A stretch of 15,075 bases of DNA, from positions 1-15,075 of the forward strand of contig JAFRQC010000181.1 of assembly GCA_017428805.1 (NCBI GenBank), in the 5' to 3' direction. Positions 5,471 to 13,534 of this stretch are shown here, piece after piece (the first letter of the stretch is position 1; each line of letters starts with the position of its first letter). Under the pieces are notes generated by a model, which saw nothing but the letters and a program-made list of their open reading frames with translations, searched no databases and was not told the DNA's origin. Both the position numbers and the translations under genes were made by a program. The stretch is from Prevotella sp. GTDB lineage: Bacteria > Bacteroidota > Bacteroidia > Bacteroidales > Bacteroidaceae.

Positions 5471-7852
5471 ATGATAAGAAATTTTTTGATTCATGAGATG
5501 AGTAAGGTAGTTTTGGTTGTGGTCGCCTTGTGCGGCTACAGCCTTCGTATGTCCGCCCAGACACTGACGGCGACAAACATCGACGAGATTGTGAAGGCGA
5601 TGACGCTGGAGGAGAAGTGCCACATGGTGCTCGGCCGTGGTATGCACTTCAACGACGACGCGAAGTTCCCTGGAACTGCAGGCAGCACGTTCTCCGTGGC
5701 CCGTCTGGGTATCCCCGAGACTTATTGTGCTGACTCTCAGCAGGGTCTCCGCATGAATGCCACTCGTGCGTGGGATCATAATGATTATTACCCCACCGAT
5801 TTCGTGGCCTCGATGACACTGGCCTCGACATGGGATCGTGAGGCAGCCTTCAAGGTGGGACAGGGCATTGGCAACGAGGTGCGCGAGTTCGGTCTCGACT
5901 GGATTCTCTCACCTGCGATGAACCTCATCCGCAATCCGCTGTGCGGACGTAACCACGAGTATTACTCTGAGGATCCCTACCTCTCCGGCACCATCGGCGC
6001 AGGTTATGTGCGTGGCGTGCAGAGCGAGGGTACGGCTGCCTGTCCGAAGCATTTCGTGGCCAACAACCAGGAAACCAACAGAAACAACAACATATCCCAG
6101 GTGTCGCAGCGTGCTCTGCGTGAGATCTACCTGAAGGCATTTGAGATCATGGTGAAGGAGAGCGATCCCTGGACCATTATGACCTCTTATAATAAACTGA
6201 ACGGCCCGTATGCCGTACAGAACTACGACCTGCTGACCACCATCGTCCGCGACGAGTGGGGTTGGAAGGGTATGTACGTGTCAGACTGGAATGCCGGCGA
6301 TGATGCCGTTGCCGCCATGCTGGCAGGTAACGATATGCTGCAGCCCGGACAGGACAAGCAGTATCAGGCCATCCTCGAGGCCGCCAAGAACGGCAAACTA
6401 CCGATGGAGGTGCTCGACGCCAACGTGAAGCGTATATTAGAATATGTGATTAAGACACATAACTTCAAGGGTTACAAATATAGCAACGAGCCTAACCTGA
6501 AAGCTCATGCCAAGACGGTTCGCGAGGTCGGTGCCGATGGTATCGTGCTGTTGAAGAATGGAGGAGTCGGGAGTCAGGAGTCAGGAGCTGGTAGAAATGT
6601 CCTGCCGTTGACTGGCAAACGCGTCGCTTTGTTTGGCTGCACGAGCTATGACTGGATCTCTGGTGGTTCCGGTTTCGGAGGCACGAGCGTAGGTCACTAT
6701 ACCGTTTCTCTGATTGAGGGTCTGCGCAGCGTGGGTTATGAGGTCTATAAGCCGCTGATCGGTGTTTATACCCAGCATCTTGCTGCCGAGGAGAAGAGAC
6801 TCTTCCCCAATGGCCGTCCTCCCTTCTCGCTGATGCCTCCCGCACGTGCTGACGAGAAGCAGTTCACGGCTGAGGAACTGAATGCTGCCATCGAGGGTAG
6901 CGACGTGGCTATCATCTCACTGGGTCGTAAGAGCGGTGAGGCTGCTGACCGTAGCGAGAGCGACTTCTACCTGAAGGACGGTGAGAAGCAGCTCATCAAG
7001 GCCGTCAGCGAGGCTTATCACGCTAAAGGCAAGAAGGTCGTGGTGCTGCTCGACATCTGCAGTCCTATCGATGTCGCTTCTTGGCAGGATCAGATTGACG
7101 CCCTCGTCTGCACTTGGCAGGGTGGTCAGGAGAGCGGTTTCTCTGTGGCTGACGTGCTCAGCGGTCGTGTGAACCCCTCTGGCAAGCTGCCGATGACCTT
7201 CCAGATCAACTATGGCGATGCCTACGCTGACAAGAACTTCCCCGCCAATGTCGATGATAAGACGCTGGGTGCGATGTTTATGTGGGGCTACAACAAGGAT
7301 CAGGCACCGAAGGAGCGCACGCCCCAGGCTAATATCGACTTCACGAACTACGAGGAGGACATCTACGTGGGCTATCGTTACTTCGACAGCTTCGGCAAGC
7401 CCGTGGCTTATCCCTTCGGCTTCGGTCTCTCTTATACCACCTTCGAATACGACGATCTGGAGGTTGAGGAAGAGAATGGTGTCTATACCATTAAGGTCGA
7501 TGTAAAGAATACGGGTAAGCGTGCTGGCCGCAACGTCGTGGAGCTCTTCGTGGCTGCCCCCAACAGCAAGAAGCTGAACAAGCCCGAGAAGGAACTGCGC
7601 AACTATGCCAAGACCAGGCTCCTGCAGCCTGGTGAGGAGGAGACCGTCACGATGACCGTCAAGACCTCCGACCTCGCCTCCTTCAACGAGAAGGCTTCTG
7701 CCTGGAAGACCGATGTAGGTGTCTATACCTTTATGATCTGCTCTTCTGCCAACACCGTCGAGGCCAAGGCCACTGCCAAAGTGAAGGCTTGGACCCAGAA
7801 GGTCCACAACGTGATGCAGCCCAACGTGAAATTAAACCTGCTCCGCAGATAG
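5471..7852 (+). CDS. Secreted GH3 family glycosidase (beta-glucosidase or beta-xylosidase type)
   Basis: 793 residues. A hydrophobic signal segment (about 11-22) ends near MSAQ at residue 30; an alternative start is Met10 (5498). The GH3 N-terminal barrel covers about 35-335: GRNHEYYSEDPYLSG (159-173), the KHF motif (193-195) and MYVSDW with nucleophile Asp272. The alpha/beta C-terminal domain follows (about 350-620), then a fibronectin-III-like domain (about 660-770, starting near the sequence DIYVGYRYFD) as in most Bacteroidetes GH3 enzymes. It should cleave terminal beta-glucosyl or beta-xylosyl residues in the periplasm; I cannot tell which. The linker between the first two domains (364-375) contains GVGSQESGAG, encoded by a GGAGTCA heptamer array; related proteins usually read directly from LLKN to a VLPL-like motif. 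The esterase gene follows after 132 bp, probably in the same transcript. Confidence 0.93.
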   Translation: MIRNFLIHEMSKVVLVVVALCGYSLRMSAQTLTATNIDEIVKAMTLEEKCHMVLGRGMHFNDDAKFPGTAGSTFSVARLGIPETYCADSQQGLRMNATRAWDHNDYYPTDFVASMTLASTWDREAAFKVGQGIGNEVREFGLDWILSPAMNLIRNPLCGRNHEYYSEDPYLSGTIGAGYVRGVQSEGTAACPKHFVANNQETNRNNNISQVSQRALREIYLKAFEIMVKESDPWTIMTSYNKLNGPYAVQNYDLLTTIVRDEWGWKGMYVSDWNAGDDAVAAMLAGNDMLQPGQDKQYQAILEAAKNGKLPMEVLDANVKRILEYVIKTHNFKGYKYSNEPNLKAHAKTVREVGADGIVLLKNGGVGSQESGAGRNVLPLTGKRVALFGCTSYDWISGGSGFGGTSVGHYTVSLIEGLRSVGYEVYKPLIGVYTQHLAAEEKRLFPNGRPPFSLMPPARADEKQFTAEELNAAIEGSDVAIISLGRKSGEAADRSESDFYLKDGEKQLIKAVSEAYHAKGKKVVVLLDICSPIDVASWQDQIDALVCTWQGGQESGFSVADVLSGRVNPSGKLPMTFQINYGDAYADKNFPANVDDKTLGAMFMWGYNKDQAPKERTPQANIDFTNYEEDIYVGYRYFDSFGKPVAYPFGFGLSYTTFEYDDLEVEEENGVYTIKVDVKNTGKRAGRNVVELFVAAPNSKKLNKPEKELRNYAKTRLLQPGEEETVTMTVKTSDLASFNEKASAWKTDVGVYTFMICSSANTVEAKATAKVKAWTQKVHNVMQPNVKLNLLRR
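6563..6587 (+). repeat. GGAGTCA heptamer array inside the GH3 gene
   Basis: 3.6 copies of a 7-bp unit (GGAGTCG, GGAGTCA, GGAGTCA, GGAG). It encodes about residues 365-373 of the interdomain linker. The 18-bp stretch at 6570-6587 occurs identically, on the minus strand, in the adenylation gene at 14655-14672. Confidence 0.85.
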
Positions 7853-7879
7853 AATCTGTGTAATCTGTGCAATCTGTGG
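7853..7879 (+). repeat. Three tandem copies of AATCTGTGN
   Basis: Starting at the base after the GH3 stop codon, 9-bp units occupy 7853-7861, 7862-7870 and 7871-7879. Related words (GTAATTCGTGG) recur at about 7935-7945. I recall similar strings as dispersed intergenic repeats in Bacteroidetes; not verified here. Confidence 0.7.
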
Positions 7880-7891
7880 TTAAAATTATAA

Positions 7892-9278
<1,387 letters not shown>

Positions 9279-9281
9279 ATA

Positions 9282-10277
9282 TTAATCTGCAACGAGCGTG
9301 AAACGCTTGAAGGCAACGATCTTCAGATCCTTGTCCTGCTTGGCGAGCCACTGAGCAACAGTAGCCTTGTCGCCGTCACCGAACTGGAACTCCTGGTCAA
9401 CCAGGCAGCTCTCCTTCAGGAACTTCTGAACACGACCCTTGGCGATGTTCTCGATCATAGGCATCTTTAGCTGAGCCTCACCCTCGACCTTTGCCTCGGC
9501 AATGATCTTACGGGCCTCGTCAGCCTGCTCCTTGGTGAGCCAACCCTTGGCCATATTGCTCTCGATGTGATCCTCAGAGTCAACGAGGTTGGGGTTGATG
9601 CCAGCCTTCTTGATCTTCATCTCCACGAACTTCTCCACCTGCTCCAGCTTGGTCTTCTCGAAAGAGGTCTTGTACTCCTCGTCGAGGATCTTCTGGTCAA
9701 CGCTCTGAGCGTCGAGTGCAACGGGCTTCATGGCAGCCACCTGCATGGCCACAAGGTGACCCTGCTCAGCGGCAGGCTTGTTGGTCTGAACCATGGTGCA
9801 CAGGGTGTGCTTGCCCATGTGGTCGTACACTTCGATGTTGTCACCCTCGAGTGTCAGGTAGCCGTCGAGCTCCATTTTCTCACCGGTGATACCAGAACGC
9901 TGTGTCACAGCTTCCTGAGCACTCTGACCGTTGATGTCGAGAGCCTTCACAGCCTCGAGGTCAGCAGCCTTGGCGGCGATGGCAGCGTCGAGGATGCTCT
10001 GAGTCAGAGCGATGAAGTCGGCACCGTTGGCCACGAAGTCCGTCTCGCACTTCAGGGCGAGCATGGCGGCAAAGCCGTCAACAGCCTTTACGAGCACACA
10101 ACCATTGGAAGTCTCACGGTCGCTACGCTTGGCAGCGATAGCCAGGCCACGCTCACGGAGCAGTTCCTTGGCCTTGTCGAAGTCGCCCTCGGCCTCGGTC
10201 AGAGCCTTCTTCACGTCAGCCAGACCTGCGCCAGTCATAGCGCGAAGCTTCTTGATATCGTCAATTGAAATTGCCAT
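9282..10277 (-). CDS. tsf: Translation elongation factor Ts
   Basis: 331 residues, longer than the roughly 283 of E. coli and typical of Bacteroidetes. The UBA-like N-terminal domain (about 3-40: IDDIKKLRAMTGAGLADVKKAL) is followed by the core with KCETDFVAN, the motif that inserts into EF-Tu to expel Mg and GDP. It is the nucleotide exchange factor for EF-Tu in the cytoplasm. It is the last gene of the rplM-rpsI-rpsB-tsf operon, separated from rpsB by 41 bp made almost entirely of heptamer repeats, and ended by the bidirectional terminator at 9222-9278. Confidence 0.98.
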   Translation of the reverse strand: MAISIDDIKKLRAMTGAGLADVKKALTEAEGDFDKAKELLRERGLAIAAKRSDRETSNGCVLVKAVDGFAAMLALKCETDFVANGADFIALTQSILDAAIAAKAADLEAVKALDINGQSAQEAVTQRSGITGEKMELDGYLTLEGDNIEVYDHMGKHTLCTMVQTNKPAAEQGHLVAMQVAAMKPVALDAQSVDQKILDEEYKTSFEKTKLEQVEKFVEMKIKKAGINPNLVDSEDHIESNMAKGWLTKEQADEARKIIAEAKVEGEAQLKMPMIENIAKGRVQKFLKESCLVDQEFQFGDGDKATVAQWLAKQDKDLKIVAFKRFTLVAD

Positions 10278-10280
10278 ATT

Positions 10281-10315
10281 AACTTTGAACTTTAAACTTT
10301 GAACTTTAAACTTTA
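10281..10315 (-). repeat. Five tandem AACTTTR heptamers in the rpsB-tsf spacer
   Basis: Five uninterrupted 7-bp units (plus strand AACTTTG, AACTTTA, AACTTTG, AACTTTA, AACTTTA) fill 35 of the 41 bases between the rpsB stop and the tsf start. In the message this is a repeated YAAAGTT tract ending 3 bases before the tsf ATG. A-rich sequence before the start suits ribosome recruitment in Bacteroidetes, which rarely use Shine-Dalgarno pairing. Confidence 0.85.
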
Positions 10316-10318
10316 TGA

Positions 10319-11170
10319 TTACTCTGCGGCGGGAGCCTCTTCCTCGGCAGCGGGGGCAGCAGCCTCCTCGGCGGGAGCTTCAGCAGCCTTGCGGGGCTTG
10401 CGGGCAGCACGCTTGGGCTTCACGTCCTCTGCACTCTCCACGTCAGTCTGAGCGTCGGCAGCCTTCTCGTCGGCCTTCTCAGCCTTGCGCTCCTCGATAC
10501 CCTCGGCGATAGCGGCGCAGCAGGCGTTGAGAATGATCTCTACGCTGTCCTTGGCATCGTCGTTGGCGGGAATGACGAAGTCGATGTTGTTGGGGTCAGA
10601 GTTGGTGTCAACGATACCGAACACGGGGATACCCAGACGGTTAGCCTCACGGACGGCAATCTGTTCCTTCAGCACGTCGACAACGAAGAGGGCGCTGGGC
10701 AGACGGGTCAGGTCAGCGATAGAACCGAGGTTCTTCTCGAGCTTGGCGCGCTGACGGGTGATCTGCAGCAACTCGCGCTTAGAGAGGTTTGAGTATGTAC
10801 CATCAGCCATCAGACGGTCGATGTTGGCCATCTTCTTCACAGCTTTACGGATGGTGGGGAAGTTGGTGAGCATACCACCGGGCCAGCGCTCGATGACGTA
10901 AGGCATGCCTACGCTGGTGGCCTTCTCGGCGATCACTTCCTTAGTCTGTTTCTTAGTAGCGACGAACAGCACTTTCTTGCCACTCTTGGCAATCTGCTTC
11001 AGGGCGTCGGCAGCCTCGTCGATCTTGGCAGCCGTCTTGTGCAGGTCGATGATGTGGATACCATTGCGCTCGGTGTAGATGTAGGGAGCCATGGCGGGGT
11101 TCCACTTACGCTTCAGGTGACCGAAATGACAGCCAGCCTGCAGCAACTGATCAAAATTTGTTCTTGACAT
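10319..11170 (-). CDS. rpsB: 30S ribosomal protein S2 with long Ala/Glu-rich tail
   Basis: 283 residues. The S2 core runs from residue 1 to about 229 with the usual motifs: AGCHFGHLKRKWNPAM, GIHIIDLHKT, VLFVATKKQ, RWPGGMLTNF, LPSALFVVD, GIPVFGIVDTNSDP. It binds the 30S subunit at the head-body junction and is needed for S1 or mRNA docking. A low-complexity tail of about 54 residues follows (230-283), mixing Lys/Arg (KPKRAARKPRKA) with Ala/Glu repeats. Such tails are common in Bacteroidetes S2. A 183-bp spacer with nested stems separates it from rpsI and may be a regulatory leader. Confidence 0.98.
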   Translation of the reverse strand: MSRTNFDQLLQAGCHFGHLKRKWNPAMAPYIYTERNGIHIIDLHKTAAKIDEAADALKQIAKSGKKVLFVATKKQTKEVIAEKATSVGMPYVIERWPGGMLTNFPTIRKAVKKMANIDRLMADGTYSNLSKRELLQITRQRAKLEKNLGSIADLTRLPSALFVVDVLKEQIAVREANRLGIPVFGIVDTNSDPNNIDFVIPANDDAKDSVEIILNACCAAIAEGIEERKAEKADEKAADAQTDVESAEDVKPKRAARKPRKAAEAPAEEAAAPAAEEEAPAAE

Positions 11171-11353
11171 TTTCTTAATTCTTTTTTGTTGTTTACTTTC
11201 TTTTTAATTCTTTTGTCCAGAATCAGCCCGATGGTAGTCCTTCGGAATCCAACGGGTTTAGATACTAAACGGTGTTCAGTTGGATTAACGTTGTTGACTT
11301 TTGTCGCGACTCGGCAAATCAAGCAAGCTTGTTTGCTCTCGCTGTTCCAAAAG
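11171..11353 (-). promoter_or_regulatory. Candidate structured leader before rpsB
   Basis: This 183-bp spacer is long for a ribosomal operon. On the RNA strand AATCCAAC (plus 11286-11279 read minus) pairs with GTTGGATT (11253-11246), an 8-bp stem. Inside it GTTTAG (11270-11265) pairs with CTAAAC (11261-11256) around a 3-base loop. A further CCGA/TCGG pairing lies at 11228-11245. The rest up to the ATG is A-rich. This could be an autoregulatory S2-binding site, or hold a promoter or processing site. I see no convincing -7 box in it. Confidence 0.45.
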
Positions 11354-11740
11354 TTAACGCTTACTGAACTGGAAGCGACGACGTGCCTTCGGCTGTCCCG
11401 GCTTCTTACGCTCTACCTCACGGCTGTCGCGTGTCAGGAATCCGGCGTCCTTCAGCTGCTTCTTGTCTTCCTCATTGATCTTCACCAGGGCGCGGGCAAT
11501 GGCGAGGCGCAGAGCCTGGCTCTGGCCAGTGAAGCCACCACCGTCGAGGTTGGCCTTGATGTCGTACTTCTCAGCGACAGACAGCAGGTTCAGCGGCTGC
11601 TTCACCACATACTGCAGGATGGCTGAGGGGAAATAAGTCTCTAATTCCTTCTTGTTGATCGTGATCTTGCCTGTACCCTCAGAAACATATACACGGGCTA
11701 CAGAGCTCTTGCGACGACCTATTGCGTTGATTACTTCCAT
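11354..11740 (-). CDS. rpsI: 30S ribosomal protein S9
   Basis: 128 residues, the usual bacterial length. Motifs: AIGRRKSSVARVYV at the start, LDGGGFTGQSQALRLAIARAL, FLTRDSREVERKKPGQPKARR, and the invariant C-terminal tail FQFSKR, whose last Arg reaches the P-site tRNA. It follows rplM after a 34-bp spacer that is a tandem octamer repeat, the normal bacterial rplM-rpsI pair. Confidence 0.99.
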   Translation of the reverse strand: MEVINAIGRRKSSVARVYVSEGTGKITINKKELETYFPSAILQYVVKQPLNLLSVAEKYDIKANLDGGGFTGQSQALRLAIARALVKINEEDKKQLKDAGFLTRDSREVERKKPGQPKARRRFQFSKR

Positions 11741-11774
11741 CTTTTTACTTTTTTACTTTTTTACCTTTTCACCT
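11741..11774 (-). repeat. Tandem octamer filling the rplM-rpsI spacer
   Basis: The whole 34-bp spacer reads, on the message strand, as AGGTGAAA, AGGTAAAA, AAGTAAAA, AAGTAAAA, AG: 4.25 copies of an 8-bp unit. It runs straight into the rpsI ATG. It supplies the purine-rich, unstructured sequence expected at a Bacteroidetes start. Confidence 0.8.
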
Positions 11775-12236
11775 TTACTTATACTGGTTGATGTCAATCG
11801 TCTTCGGCTGCTGAGCGGCATGGGGATGCTCGGTACCCTCGTAGATGTAGAGGTTGTTCAGCAGGCTGCGTCCGAGGGGACCCTTCGGCAGCATACCCTT
11901 CACGGCATGGCGGAGGAACTTCTCCACACCACCGTTGCGCTTGCGCAGCTCGGCAGGTGTCTGGAAGCGCTGGCCACCAGGATAGCCCGTATAACGGGTG
12001 TAGACCTTGTCGGTCTCTTTCTTACCAGTGAATACCACCTTATCGGCATTGATAAGGATGACGTTGTCACCGCAGTCAACGTGCGGCGTGAAAGTTGGCT
12101 TGTACTTTCCGCGAATGAGCTTGGCTACCTTAGAAGCGAGACGACCAACAACCTGGTCTGTGGCATCGATTACCACCCACTCCTTCTTTGCTGTTTCCTT
12201 GTTCACGGAAAGCGTCTTGTAACTTAAAGTGTTCAT
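11775..12236 (-). CDS. rplM: 50S ribosomal protein L13
   Basis: 153 residues. Motifs: WVVIDATDQVVGRLASKVAKLIRGK, HVDCGDNVILINADKVVFTG, YTGYPGG, AVKGMLPKGPLGRSLLNNLYIYEGTEHPHAAQQP. It is an early-assembly protein of the 50S subunit. First gene of the operon; a leader of about 220 nt separates it from a TACCTTTG promoter box. In E. coli L13 controls its own operon with S9 through the leader; a comparable role for this leader is inferred. Confidence 0.99.
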   Translation of the reverse strand: MNTLSYKTLSVNKETAKKEWVVIDATDQVVGRLASKVAKLIRGKYKPTFTPHVDCGDNVILINADKVVFTGKKETDKVYTRYTGYPGGQRFQTPAELRKRNGGVEKFLRHAVKGMLPKGPLGRSLLNNLYIYEGTEHPHAAQQPKTIDINQYK

Positions 12237-12458
12237 TTCTTTTAATTTTACTACTAATAAACAGTTTTACTTAATTGTTGTACGCACATAAACCCACATC
12301 CGAGAGTCTAAACCCGGCTGCAAGTCTAACGAACGTCCCCTTCGGGATTACTCCCTCCAGGCTTTCTGGACTGACGATTCACGAACCACTGCGCCCGGCC
12401 AAAGACGCCGCTATTCACACCTCAGACCACGGGGATTCTAAGTCTCTCCCCAATAATC
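12237..12458 (-). promoter_or_regulatory. Long structured leader before rplM
   Basis: About 220 nt between the predicted start and the rplM ATG. The distal two thirds are GC-rich (unlike normal intergenic DNA here) and hold compact stems: TCCAG-N5-CTGGA (12356-12370), GGGA-N4-TCCC (12344-12355), a CCC/GGG tetraloop stem overlapping it, and a GGGGA/TCCCC pairing near the 5' end. The last 60 nt before the ATG are A/T-rich and open. GC-rich folded DNA followed by an open start region fits a ribosomal protein leader. Confidence 0.5.
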
Positions 12459-12510
12459 GGACTGCAAAGGTACACCTTTTTATTTATACGCGTGCGCCTT
12501 TGCAGTCCGA
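12457..12510. repeat. 14-bp perfect inverted repeat around the rplM promoter
   Basis: TCGGACTGCAAAGG (12457-12470) and CCTTTGCAGTCCGA (12497-12510) are perfect inverted copies with a 26-bp AT-rich gap. The left arm carries the CTTTG half of the rplM -7 box. It also lies 30 bp past the stop of the acyltransferase gene, so the folded RNA could help end that transcript, though there is no T run. Confidence 0.75.
12465..12472 (-). promoter_or_regulatory. -7 box of the rplM operon promoter
   Basis: The minus strand reads TACCTTTG followed by CAGTCC. No TTTG at -33 distance; instead the upstream region is A/T-rich and an inverted copy of the box lies 26 bp away. Start expected near 12459. Confidence 0.55.
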
Positions 12511-12540
12511 AAAGAGTGATTTTTATGTTTTTTTAACCTT

Positions 12541-13317
12541 CTATTGGTTCTTATGCTTGCAGAGTCCGCGACTGGCGTTGTTAATGATGTCGTCTTTGAT
12601 GACGGGTGCAGCAGCTGCGAGATCGACGATGCGATAGGGGATATCGTTGAGGGTGATGAGGCGGGCAGCGCCTGCTGCTTCCATCTTCTCACCAATCAGT
12701 GTGAGGTCGGTCTCGAGGTAGAGTTCGTAGGAACGGACGAGCATCGAGTAGCTGCGGGTGGTCTCACGGCCCTCGGCATCGATATACTGGCCAGTGAAGG
12801 TCTTGGGGAAGCGGTAACTGTTCACACCACAGACTTCCTCGCAATGGTGGACGAAGGTGAAGCAGTCGGTGTAGTGCAGGTTAATGAGCACGTTCTTGCC
12901 CTGCTGACGCTCCAGATAGCCGAAGGGGGAGTCTGTACCAAACGACGAGACGTTCTCCATCTCGCAGAGCAGCTGCTGGTCCTTGCCGGCGACGGCAAAG
13001 GAATAGAGTGGGTGCTGCGTGCGACGGAAGGCGGGATGGCGCAGGGCCACAGTGCCCAACGAACCCGTCTTACAGGGAGTCTTGTAATAGTCGAAGGCGA
13101 CGCCGTGACAGAATTCCCAGTTGAATGTCGGGATGAGCAGGGTGCCATCGGGACCGATGGTGTCGAGGATGGCCTCGAGGAACTTGTCACGATCGAAACG
13201 CTCACCGTTACGCATGCTGGTAAAGGTGAGCTGCATGATGTCAGACGAGAGCAGCACGCTGTCGCCCTTCTCCAGTCCCCAGTGCTTGGGGAGGTCGAGA
13301 TAACTAATGTACGCCAT
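12541..13317 (-). CDS. AAC(3)-fold N-acyltransferase, last gene of adenylation/carrier cassette
   Basis: 258 residues. It has the signature of the aminoglycoside 3-N-acetyltransferase family (Antibiotic_NAT): DGTLLIPTFNWEF, KTGSLGTVALRHP, RRTQHPLYSFAVAG, FGTDSPFG, and TFVHHCEE, where Thr154, His157 and Glu160 fit the family's T-x-x-H-x-x-E active-site pattern. Family members move an acyl group from a thioester to an amine. Here the gene overlaps an acyl carrier protein gene by 14 bp, so the donor is probably the acyl-carrier thioester made by its neighbours rather than acetyl-CoA. The acceptor may be an amino sugar of a surface glycan or a small metabolite; this is inference. It is not likely to be a resistance gene. 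Confidence 0.85.
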   Translation of the reverse strand: MAYISYLDLPKHWGLEKGDSVLLSSDIMQLTFTSMRNGERFDRDKFLEAILDTIGPDGTLLIPTFNWEFCHGVAFDYYKTPCKTGSLGTVALRHPAFRRTQHPLYSFAVAGKDQQLLCEMENVSSFGTDSPFGYLERQQGKNVLINLHYTDCFTFVHHCEEVCGVNSYRFPKTFTGQYIDAEGRETTRSYSMLVRSYELYLETDLTLIGEKMEAAGAARLITLNDIPYRIVDLAAAAPVIKDDIINNASRGLCKHKNQ

Positions 13318-13534
13318 ACTTCTCCAGGAGGGCTACGATGCTGTCGACGGAGCCGAAGTTCTCAGGAACGACGTCCGTGCCGTCGATGCGGAAGTTGAAG
13401 GTGATCTCCATGTTGGTGACGAGTGTCACGATGTCGTACGAGTCGAGCATGCCGGCCTCGATGAAGTCCTCATCACCGCTGAAATCATACTCCGGGCGGA
13501 TGGTCTTCAGAATCTCAATTATCTTTTCTTTCAT
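13304..13534 (-). CDS. Acyl/peptidyl carrier protein
   Basis: 76 residues, the normal size of a free-standing carrier domain. Ser32 in MLDSYDIVTLV is the site for the 4'-phosphopantetheine arm. The usual DSL reads DSY, as in DltC-like and amino-acid-specific carriers. The helical pattern and the acidic surface (EDFIEAG) fit. It overlaps the adenylation gene upstream by 4 bp (ATGA) and the acyltransferase downstream by 14 bp, so the three are translationally coupled. It would hold the activated acid as a thioester. Confidence 0.95.
   Translation of the reverse strand: MKEKIIEILKTIRPEYDFSGDEDFIEAGMLDSYDIVTLVTNMEITFNFRIDGTDVVPENFGSVDSIVALLEKYGVH

Noticed and set aside
6563..6587. SQESG peptides as a shared functional motif of the GH3 and adenylation proteins
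   Set aside because: The identity is at DNA level and comes from a heptamer repeat in linkers; no conserved role is expected.
12457..12510. Invertible promoter element (phase switch)
   Set aside because: The 26-bp gap is too short for a typical invertible segment, no recombinase is near, and a switch before an essential ribosomal operon is unlikely.
12275..12637. 120-codon plus-strand frame across the rplM leader
   Set aside because: It runs through the leader, the promoter inverted repeat and the end of the acyltransferase gene in antisense; no coding character.
12541..13317. Aminoglycoside resistance gene
   Set aside because: The fold matches AAC(3), but the gene overlaps a carrier protein gene and follows an adenylation gene, pointing to biosynthesis; no resistance context is seen.
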